Positions 57,146 to 64,000 of a DNA stretch of 64,000 nucleotides are shown piece after piece (position 1 is the stretch's first letter; the number at the start of each line of letters is the position of its first letter). A model generated the notes under the pieces. That model saw only the letters and a program-made list of their open reading frames with translations. It was not told where the DNA came from and did no database searches. The stretch comes from VBAS01 sp964508655. GTDB taxonomy: Bacteria; Bacteroidota; Bacteroidia; Chitinophagales; Chitinophagaceae. Position numbers and translations under genes: made by a program. Where the stretch lies: NCBI GenBank assembly GCA_964508655.1, contig CAZDUO010000003.1:38332-102331 (forward strand). The letters run 5' to 3'.

Positions 57146-58312
57146 TTAATTTTTTATCCTTCTCATTCTTCTTTTAATATTAGCCTGTATCACGTAATGA
57201 TCAATAAGCGGGGCCATCACATTCATCAGTAATATCGCCATCATCATTCCTTCAGGGTAAGCGGGATTAAAAATGCGAATCAGGATGGCAAACAAGCCGA
57301 TTAAAAAGCCATAAATAAATTTTCCGGTATTGGTTTGCGTTGCCGTCACCGGGTCGGTAGCCATAAAGACAGCGCCAAAGGCAAACCCGCCCAGCACCAG
57401 GTGATGCAGCGGGTTTATCTGCATCAGCGTATTGGCGCCTATTAAATTAAAAATAAAACCCATCAGCAGCCCGCCGGCAAAAACTGAAATTATGATGCGC
57501 CAGCTTCCCACCCCGGTGTATAATAAAACAGCAGCCCCCATCAAACAAGCCAGGGTGGATGTTTCGCCAATGGAGCCGGGAATGAAACCAAAGAAGGAGT
57601 CCCAGAAGCCGGGAATTTTATCAGCAAATCCTGCCGCAGCATCACCAAGTGGCGTAGCGCCGCTAAAGCCGTCTACCAGTTGTTGCCCTTTTTCCAGGCT
57701 GGTATTTATCCATACTTCATCACCCGACATTTTTGTCGGGTAGGCAAAAAATAAAAATGCTCTTGCCGTAAGCGCCGGGTTAAGAATATTCATACCTGTG
57801 CCGCCAAATATTTCTTTGCCGATGATGACGGCAAATGCTGTACCCACGGCCACCATCCACAAGGGTATATCAACCGGCATCACCAGCGGTATCAGGCTGC
57901 CGGTGACAAGAAATCCCTCATTTATTTTATGTTTCCTGATGATGGCAAATAGAAATTCAATACCCAGGCCGGTGACGTAGGTGACGATAATTATCGGCAG
58001 AACTTTTTTTAACCCGAAAAAAAAGTTTTGCCAAAGCAGGCTGTCCGAAATTCCCAAAGCCAGGTGGTGCTGATACCCCGCATTCCACATACCAAAAAGC
58101 AGGCAGGGGAAAAGCGAAATGACCACAATAATCATGGTTCGTTTCAAATCCATGGCATCCCGTATGTGCACACTGCCCTGGGCAGGGGTAGTGTCGGCAG
58201 GCACAAACAAAAAAGTTTCAAATGCATTAAATACAGGATAATACTTTTCCAGCCGCCCGCCTTTTTCAAAGTGGGGTTTGATTTTTTCCAATGTTTTTCT
58301 GAGCGGTTTCAT
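57146..58312 (-). CDS. nqrB: Na+-NQR subunit B
   Basis: 388 aa, the main Na+-translocating subunit with about ten membrane helices. The covalent FMN site is DGFSGATPLGDAA (Thr about residue 220). Conserved stretches include GKEIFGGTGMNILNPALTARAFLFFAYP split across two helices, and DPVTATQTNTGKFIYGFL. Lies 153 bases after nqrA, an unusually large gap for this operon, with no repeat or gene in it. Confidence 0.96.
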   Translation of the reverse strand: MKPLRKTLEKIKPHFEKGGRLEKYYPVFNAFETFLFVPADTTPAQGSVHIRDAMDLKRTMIIVVISLFPCLLFGMWNAGYQHHLALGISDSLLWQNFFFGLKKVLPIIIVTYVTGLGIEFLFAIIRKHKINEGFLVTGSLIPLVMPVDIPLWMVAVGTAFAVIIGKEIFGGTGMNILNPALTARAFLFFAYPTKMSGDEVWINTSLEKGQQLVDGFSGATPLGDAAAGFADKIPGFWDSFFGFIPGSIGETSTLACLMGAAVLLYTGVGSWRIIISVFAGGLLMGFIFNLIGANTLMQINPLHHLVLGGFAFGAVFMATDPVTATQTNTGKFIYGFLIGLFAILIRIFNPAYPEGMMMAILLMNVMAPLIDHYVIQANIKRRMRRIKN

Positions 58313-58465
58313 CTGCCGGTATTTTATTGTTCAGCGGGCATACTGCTGTCCCCGAGTTACTCACCCTGCAGTTCAACATCCATGATTTCACTTTGGAAAA
58401 ACCTTCGTGCCGCCAATCATAGAGTGTTGGTCCGTAGCAATCAACTTTTCACAGGGCAGGTATGG

Positions 58466-59821
58466 TTACGACAATTCTTTTCTTACGAGGTCAAGTCCTT
58501 TTCGCAGTATCTGCTGCGATTCAATCTTTGAAGTACATACAAATTCACAAAGGGCAAGGTCTTCTTCCACCACTTCATATATGCCGAGGTTTTCCATCAG
58601 TTCTATGTCTTCAGCCAGTATGGATTTCAGCAGGTGTACGGGATAAATATCCATGGGCAGCACCTGCTCGTACTGGCCGCTCATTACAAATGGTCTTTCT
58701 TCGCCATGCATATTGGTATCGAGGTGATAAATTTTTTTCGGCTGCAACCACGAAATAAATGTTCTTGAAACACTGAATTTATTCAGCCCGGGCTTCAGCC
58801 ATCCTATAAATTCGGGCCGGTTGCCTTCCGGTATCACGGTAATTTGTGTGTCATAAAAATCCATACTGTCTTCGGCTGTTATTTGTTTTCCCGTCAGCAC
58901 ATTACCACTGATGATTCTGCAGGCGCCTTCTTTTAACCCGGCGTCTTCCAGTATATGTTTTACTGAAGCGCCAATGATGGTTTGATAATACCGCGGGTGA
59001 ATAACCTGCCCGCCGGTCAGCGCAACAATCCTGGAAGCATCAAATATTCCTTTTGCAAACAACCGGCCGATTATGAGCACATCCTGCGGATGAATGCACC
59101 ACACTACTTCACCTTTATTCAGCGGGTCAAGATGATGAATCTGCACACTTATATTTCCGGCGGGGTGAGGACCAGAAAAACTGTTCAACTCCACTCCTTT
59201 TGCATTGGCAAAAACGGGGGCGGGTGGTTCGCCGGCTTTTATATTTAAATATATTTTCCCATCTGTCAGTTTTTTAAGCGCATCAAGCCCGGTTTGAAAT
59301 TCTTCACCGGAATGTTGCATCACAAAGTTGATATCAGGCGCCAGCGGGTTGCTGTCAAATGCTGAAATGAAAATGGATTTGGGTGAAATGCCGGGATTGG
59401 GAATGATGCCGAAAGGCCGCTGCCGGATCAGGGGCCATGCCCCGCTGTTTAAAAGAGTGTGCAGTACAAGTTCACGGTCGGCCCGGTTGGGATTGATGGG
59501 AGTAAAAGTAACGTAACGAATTTCCCGGTCGGCAAGAATCCTGATTTCACGAATTTGTCTTTTTTCACCCCGTACAATTTGCACCACTTCGCCGCTAACA
59601 GGCGAGCAAAATTTTACATTTTCATTATTCTTATCAAAAAATAAAGAGCTGCCAGCCAGCACTTCATCACCCGGTTGTACAAGGATTTTAGGTGTCACAC
59701 CAATAAAATCAGTGGGCTTTAGGGAAACCATTTCCGGCAGAGGTAAAGTTATGATTTCCCTCCTGGCTGAACCGGCAAGCTTTATATCAAGGCCTTTCTT
59801 TATTTTGATGGTGCGGCCCAT
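58466..59821 (-). CDS. nqrA: Na+-NQR subunit A
   Basis: 451 aa soluble subunit involved in quinone binding. N-terminal IKIKKGLDIKLAGSARREI and DFIGVTPKILVQPGDEVLAG are typical, as are ALTGGQVIHPRYYQTIIGAS and ISGNVLTGKQITAEDSMDFY. First gene of the nqr operon (A-B-C-D-E-F-apbE). A -7-like TAAATTTG (59841-59848, minus) lies 20 bases upstream, without a good -33 match. Confidence 0.96.
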   Translation of the reverse strand: MGRTIKIKKGLDIKLAGSARREIITLPLPEMVSLKPTDFIGVTPKILVQPGDEVLAGSSLFFDKNNENVKFCSPVSGEVVQIVRGEKRQIREIRILADREIRYVTFTPINPNRADRELVLHTLLNSGAWPLIRQRPFGIIPNPGISPKSIFISAFDSNPLAPDINFVMQHSGEEFQTGLDALKKLTDGKIYLNIKAGEPPAPVFANAKGVELNSFSGPHPAGNISVQIHHLDPLNKGEVVWCIHPQDVLIIGRLFAKGIFDASRIVALTGGQVIHPRYYQTIIGASVKHILEDAGLKEGACRIISGNVLTGKQITAEDSMDFYDTQITVIPEGNRPEFIGWLKPGLNKFSVSRTFISWLQPKKIYHLDTNMHGEERPFVMSGQYEQVLPMDIYPVHLLKSILAEDIELMENLGIYEVVEEDLALCEFVCTSKIESQQILRKGLDLVRKELS

Positions 59822-60016
59822 GTTGGTTACCTGATAAATCCAAATTTACAAATTTCAGTGCAGAAAATGCTTTTCAAATCCTGCACAGGCCATTCATTTC
59901 CCCGGTAAAGCGCTATTTTTTTAAGTCATGCTGGAAATTAATTAAGAATTGTATTTTTATAGAGGCTATATCCTTTTCAAACAATTGCTTTTGATTTTTA
60001 AAAAACTCATTGCCAT

Positions 60017-60457
60017 ATGGGACATATCAGACACATCATGCAGATAAAGCAGGCCAAGGGAGGTGGAAAAATCATCTCCGTCACTGCTGATACCATTGTT
60101 TATAATGCACTTGAAATAATGCTGGACAAAAACATCAGTGCCATGCTGGTGATGGAGGGTGAAAATCTGCTTGGCATTTTTACCGAGCGGGACTATGCCC
60201 GAAAAGTGATTCTGCAGGGAAGATTGTCCAAAGACACAAGGATTAGTGAAGTAATGACTCAAAACCTGGTTACCATTTCTCCCGATACTTCGCTGGAAGA
60301 AGCCATGACCCTGATGAGCACCCGGTTCATCCGTCATTTGCCGATAGTGGAAAACGACAAAGTGGTGGGTGTGGTATCCATCGGCGATGTGGTAAAATAC
60401 ATCATTGACGAGCAAGAATTCATTATTAAAAACCTGGAGCGGTATATTACACAATAA
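60017..60457 (+). CDS. Twin-CBS-domain protein
   Basis: 146 aa with two CBS motifs: ISVTADTIVYNALEIMLDKN with VMEGENLLGIFTERDYARKV (about 20-70), and LVTISPDTSLEEAMTLMSTR with HLPIVENDKVVGVVSIGDVV (about 87-135). CBS pairs bind adenine nucleotides and usually regulate an associated protein. The next gene, on the opposite strand, is a cation:proton antiporter. A relic of the gene's 3' end lies at 61787-61870. Confidence 0.93.
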   Translation: MGHIRHIMQIKQAKGGGKIISVTADTIVYNALEIMLDKNISAMLVMEGENLLGIFTERDYARKVILQGRLSKDTRISEVMTQNLVTISPDTSLEEAMTLMSTRFIRHLPIVENDKVVGVVSIGDVVKYIIDEQEFIIKNLERYITQ

Positions 60458-60509
60458 TTATCGGAAGCCCGGACATAATCAGGTATGCCGGTTATTCCCC
60501 GGTACCGTA

Positions 60510-61739
60510 TTATAAAATATCACTCCGTTCAGAAAACTGCGCTTCTTCCACCACCTCTTCGGGTTTCTTTTTATAAAAAATCATTCCCAGCGCCATAATA
60601 ATGCTGGTAGAAAGTATCAGGAAAAAAAGAATGCCTTCGTCAAATCCCGAAAGCTTCAGGTTCTCCGGGATTTTATAAAACAGCACAATGGTAATAAGAC
60701 CGCGGGGAATGAAAAAGACTTCCGGAAACACATTGGTGTGCAGAAAAAAACGCAGGTAGAAAAATCGTACAAGAAATAGGGCCAGCACAATCAGGCTGCC
60801 CACCATCAACACCTCGTTTTGGCCGAGAAAATTGAGCCGGATGGAAAATCCGAACAGCAGAAAGAAAAATGTGCGGATAAGGAATGAAGATTCCGCCGTA
60901 ATGGAATGCAGCAGGTGGCGCAGGGGCTCTACCTGTTCATTCGGGAAATGCCGCATCAGCTTCTGCACTGGAATTTTTTCCCAGTTGTTTATCATCAGTC
61001 CGAAAACAAGAATGATGATGAGCGAGGGCAGATGCAGCAGCTTGCCAACGGCATAAATAAGAATAAGCAGTGAAAAAATCAGGAAAAATTTTATGTTCAG
61101 CCGGGTGCGTGCCAGGATCAGGAAAAGCAAAAAAGACAACAACAATGAAAGCAGAACGGATAAAATGATATTGCCACCAAAAATTCCCAGCGATTTCCAT
61201 GTCATCACTTCCGATGCTACAAAATAATTAAACCCCACAATACCGAGGATATCGGAAAAGGAAGCTTCGTAAATAAGAAATTCCTTTTTGGCATCTGTCA
61301 GCGGGTGAATGCTGGGGATGATGATGGAACTGCTCATAATGGAAAGCGGGATGGCATACACCAGGCATTTTTCCAGCGGCTCGTTCAGCCACAAATAAAG
61401 AATACCGGTAACAAGTGCAGCTGAAAGCACAAATATTATCAGGGCGGAAAAAAAAGAATTGTTGATAAGCTTAAGTTTGTCACGACCCATTTTTAAATCG
61501 AGACCGGCTTCCAGCACAATCATGATTAGCCCTACCACACCGAGGGCTTCAATTATATTGGCCGGCAATTCAAGTGAAATTCCCGATACATCTGCCAGGT
61601 AACGCAGGCCGATGCCCGCAAACAGCAAGAGCAAAACCGATGGAATACGAATGAACCGGCTAAGTATGGAAAACAGGTAGGATAAAACGACAAGACTGCA
61701 GATAATAATCAGCAGCTGTTCTGTGTTTAGGTTTTCCAT
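60510..61739 (-). CDS. Cation:proton antiporter (CPA family)
   Basis: 409 aa with 11-13 membrane helices. LPANIIEALGVVGLIMIVLEAGLDLKM split over a helix pair, the discontinuous helix LIYEASFSDILGIVGFNYF (the acidic residue pair expected to bind the ion) and SGFDEGILFFLILSTSIIMALG fit the CPA1/CPA2 Na+/H+ exchanger group. A short acidic cytoplasmic tail ends it. It is convergent with the CBS gene. It might use the Na+ gradient produced by NQR; this is inference. Confidence 0.88.
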   Translation of the reverse strand: MENLNTEQLLIIICSLVVLSYLFSILSRFIRIPSVLLLLFAGIGLRYLADVSGISLELPANIIEALGVVGLIMIVLEAGLDLKMGRDKLKLINNSFFSALIIFVLSAALVTGILYLWLNEPLEKCLVYAIPLSIMSSSIIIPSIHPLTDAKKEFLIYEASFSDILGIVGFNYFVASEVMTWKSLGIFGGNIILSVLLSLLLSFLLFLILARTRLNIKFFLIFSLLILIYAVGKLLHLPSLIIILVFGLMINNWEKIPVQKLMRHFPNEQVEPLRHLLHSITAESSFLIRTFFFLLFGFSIRLNFLGQNEVLMVGSLIVLALFLVRFFYLRFFLHTNVFPEVFFIPRGLITIVLFYKIPENLKLSGFDEGILFFLILSTSIIMALGMIFYKKKPEEVVEEAQFSERSDIL

Positions 61740-61786
61740 GCAATGAAAATAAAATTAATCATTTAATCCGCAAATAAACCCGGTTG

Positions 61787-61870
61787 TTGGTAGTTTTCAT
61801 TGGCGATGTGGTAAAATACGTCATTAATGAACAGGCGTTCATCATCAAGAAAACACGGAGCGGTATGTTG
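61787..61870 (+). pseudogene. Relic of a CBS-domain gene 3' end
   Basis: Translates to VVFIGDVVKYVINEQAFIIK, matching VVSIGDVVKYIIDEQEFIIK of the CBS gene at 60017-60457. The DNA shares GGCGATGTGGTAAAATAC. There is no start codon or upstream homologous part, and a frame change follows. It lies on the other side of the antiporter gene, so a duplication and decay, or a former CBS gene flanking the antiporter, is likely. Confidence 0.75.
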
Positions 61871-62123
61871 CGCACTGATAACTGGTTTCGGGTTTTAAGT
61901 GGCTTCAAAATATCCGGTAACAACATTTCAAAAAAGAAAGGACAAACGCTTTTCAAAAAACGGAACCGGTTCATGCTATTGCAAGACCCCGTAATTATAA
62001 CTCAATTCTGGCATTAAAGCTGTACCTTTACCGGCCTCCGCATCATTACAGGCAGTTTATCCATACTTCATTTTCTTTAAACTTCTTTATCAGCGGGGGT
62101 ATTATTCAATTAAAACAAAAAGC

Positions 62124-62567
62124 ATGGGCGAATCATGGAATAAGAAAGAAAGGGAAAAAAAGAAACAGAAAGAAAAAAGAGACAAGGCTGAAAGAATGAA
62201 GGAACGAAAAGAAAATACAAAAAAAGCTTCTTTTAATGATATGATTGCATACCTGGACGAAAACGGCAATCTTACTTCCACACCGCCCGATCCCCGGAAA
62301 AAAACAGAAGTAAAACTGGAAGATATACAGATTGGCGTTCCCGAATATGTTCAGCCCACACAGGCTGAACTAACCCGGAAAGGAAAAGTTACTTTTTTTA
62401 ACACCGCAAAAGGGTTTGGTTTTATCAAAGACCACGTGTCGCAGGAAAGCCTCTTTGTGCATGTGAATAATCTTGCAGAAAGCATAAAAGAAAACGATAT
62501 AGTAAGTTTTGAAGTAGAAATGGGTCAGCGTGGGCCCATGGCTGTAAATGTAAAGTTGATCAGTTGA
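62124..62567 (+). CDS. Cold-shock-domain protein with charged N-terminal tail
   Basis: 147 aa. The first 45 residues are almost entirely Lys, Glu and Arg (SWNKKEREKKKQKEKRDKAE). A middle linker contains MIAYLDENGNLTSTPPDP. The C-terminal cold-shock domain (about 85-147) carries RNP1 KGFGFIKDH and RNP2 LFVHVNNL. This tailed form is common in Bacteroidota and probably acts as an RNA chaperone. It is followed on the same strand by a DEAD-box helicase, a functional match for RNA remodelling. Confidence 0.92.
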   Translation: MGESWNKKEREKKKQKEKRDKAERMKERKENTKKASFNDMIAYLDENGNLTSTPPDPRKKTEVKLEDIQIGVPEYVQPTQAELTRKGKVTFFNTAKGFGFIKDHVSQESLFVHVNNLAESIKENDIVSFEVEMGQRGPMAVNVKLIS

Positions 62568-62795
62568 TTCAGAACGAGCAGATTCGGACTGAATAAATAT
62601 TTCCGGGAATAAATCCCTTAAATTAGATGATCTGGCTTTTTAAACTTAGCTTTGCGGTTCTTAATGTTAGTGCTTTCCCGCCTGGTGTAGTGTAATTTCT
62701 CCTCCAAAAAGCAGCGATAGCTTTAACGTAAGGCAGGTAAAGTATCATGATTTTCTTGATAGCCTTACCATATTTTATCACTTAAATAATTTTTC

Positions 62796-64000
62796 GTGTC
62801 TTTTAACAATTTACAGCTCATAGAGCCTGTGTTGCAGGCTCTTGGCAAAGAGGGATACACACATCCCACCCCCATCCAGGAAAAATCAATTCCTGTGATT
62901 TTACAAAAAAAAGATTTACTCGGTTGCGCACAAACAGGCACTGGCAAAACGGCTGCCTTTGTGATTCCTATACTCCAGCTCCTGCATACGCAAAAGCAAG
63001 AGGCAGAACAACCGGCTCATAAAATAAAAGCATTGATTCTGACGCCAACAAGGGAACTGGCAATCCAGATAGGTGAAAGTATCCGTGCTTATGGCAGGTT
63101 TCTTCCCTTGCGTCATCATGTAATCTTTGGTGGGGTGCCACAGCATAGCCAGGTACAGGCTGTCCGTCGCGGCATTGATATGTTGGTGGCCACACCGGGA
63201 CGCCTGCTCGACCTGATGCAACAGCGACATATTTCATTGCAAGATATCCGCTACTTTGTACTCGATGAAGCAGACAGAATGCTTGACATGGGATTTGTGC
63301 AGGATGTTAAACGCATTATTAACCGGCTGCCGGCAAAAAGACAAACGCTTTTTTTCTCGGCCACCATGCCCGGCGAAATAAAACAACTCGCCTCTATGCT
63401 TCTTACCAATCCCGTGAAGGTGGAAGTAACCCCACCGGCATCAACAGTTGACCTGATTCATCAATCCGTTTATTATACTGAAAAACACAATAAACAATCC
63501 CTGCTGATTCACCTGCTGCAGGATACGTCAATTGAAACGGTGCTGGTATTTACTCAAATGAAGCACGCCGCAGATAAACTGGCACGCATACTGAACAATG
63601 CCGGCATACGCACCGAAGCAATTCATGGAAACAAAACGCAGGGTGCCAGGCAAACCGCACTGTCCAATTTCAAAAAAAGGAAAACAAGAGTGCTGGTGGC
63701 TACAGATATTGCAGCCCGCGGCATTGACATTGACGACCTGACCCATGTAGTGAATTTTGAACTACCCAATGTACCGGAAACCTATGTACACAGAATCGGA
63801 CGAACCGGCCGGGCCGGCGCCAGCGGTGTGGCTATTTCCTTTTGCGACTGGAGTGAAAAAATATTTTTAAAAGAAATTGAAAAACTGATTAAGAAACCTG
63901 TACCGGTGGTTAAATCACATTTGTATGATGTGGCAATGATGCATGATCTTCCGAAAATGAACGGGCATTCATCACTCTTTACCCCACACAGGAGAAAAAG
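62796..64000 (+). CDS. DEAD-box RNA helicase, RhlE-like, 3' end outside
   Basis: 401 codons visible, frame open to the right edge. Start is GTG at 62796: an in-frame TAA lies three codons upstream (62787-62789), so no earlier start is possible. Motifs in order: Q-motif PTPIQEKSIP, I AQTGTGKT, Ia PTRELAIQ, GG, Ib TPGRLLDL, II DEAD, III SAT, then IV-VI VLVFTQMK, ATDIAARGIDIDD and HRIGRTGRAG. Basic C-terminal tail (TPHRRK) continues beyond the window. Probable role in rRNA processing or mRNA decay. Confidence 0.96.
   Translation, partial: MSFNNLQLIEPVLQALGKEGYTHPTPIQEKSIPVILQKKDLLGCAQTGTGKTAAFVIPILQLLHTQKQEAEQPAHKIKALILTPTRELAIQIGESIRAYGRFLPLRHHVIFGGVPQHSQVQAVRRGIDMLVATPGRLLDLMQQRHISLQDIRYFVLDEADRMLDMGFVQDVKRIINRLPAKRQTLFFSATMPGEIKQLASMLLTNPVKVEVTPPASTVDLIHQSVYYTEKHNKQSLLIHLLQDTSIETVLVFTQMKHAADKLARILNNAGIRTEAIHGNKTQGARQTALSNFKKRKTRVLVATDIAARGIDIDDLTHVVNFELPNVPETYVHRIGRTGRAGASGVAISFCDWSEKIFLKEIEKLIKKPVPVVKSHLYDVAMMHDLPKMNGHSSLFTPHRRK

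Overview
The window is a chromosomal stretch from a Bacteroidota bacterium, most likely Chitinophagales/Chitinophagaceae. The grounds are promoters of the TTTG-N19/20-TANNTTTG type, a SpoIIM/DUF4129/DUF4350/MoxR/DUF58 cluster, a carboxypeptidase-regulatory-like TonB receptor, DUF5362, an Na+-NQR operon followed by apbE, and an archaeal-type ProRS. The taxon is inferred from gene content only. No rRNA, tRNA or CRISPR was found. The first gene (Omp85 barrel) and the last (DEAD-box helicase) run off the window.

Layout. 1-1.5 kb: Omp85 3' end and convergent truB. 1.5-7.8 kb: the MoxR cluster with a divergent RDD protein. 7.8-16.3 kb: DUF5362, proS, a surface lipoprotein, a FadL-like barrel, an OmpA/TSP3 protein, RlpA and an L,D-transpeptidase. 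16.4-26.3 kb: a minus-strand aromatic amino acid operon read pheA, aminotransferase, tyrA, DAHP synthase-chorismate mutase, a small unknown, aroB, aroA, a DUF433/DUF5615 toxin-antitoxin-like pair, aroC. 26.4-31.3 kb: a small lipoprotein, an ECF sigma factor coupled to a membrane serine protease, a nucleotidyltransferase, an ACC-deaminase-like enzyme and an exported unknown. 31.3-38.3 kb: lipB, rluD, an exported unknown, def, a TonB receptor and DUF3347. 38.3-43.5 kb: a four-helix-bundle gene in heptad inverted repeats, an ABC-F ATPase, a TPR protein and an AbiE-like pair. 43.5-52.2 kb: hutG/ftcD, VOC, Cj0069-like, a double PAP2 protein, DUF4386 and a LytS/LytTR two-component system. 52.5-59.8 kb: an NqrM-like protein, apbE and nqrFEDCBA. 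59.9-64 kb: a CBS protein and a relic of it, a cation:proton antiporter, a cold-shock protein and the helicase.

Two results stand out. (1) The aromatic operon begins with what looks like a complete ribosome-mediated attenuator: a consensus promoter, a 29-residue leader peptide with ten consecutive aromatic residues apart from one Arg (Y-R-W-F-Y-F-Y-Y-Y-F-F-F), a candidate antiterminator and an intrinsic terminator just before pheA. (2) The same operon is full of palindromic repeats, some of which have entered coding sequence without breaking the frame. aroC carries a 495-bp insertion encoding a whole DUF559 (Vsr-like nuclease) domain between inverted ends and 5-bp direct repeats. aroA carries an 87-bp insertion, bounded by a 9-bp direct repeat, that contains one end of the same element read in another frame. 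The aminotransferase carries the other end. Unrelated heptad or palindromic repeats are likewise translated inside lipB, an ACC-deaminase-like gene and an ABC-F gene. This resembles the Rickettsia palindromic elements in behaviour, but with an associated nuclease domain, and is the best candidate here for an undescribed system.
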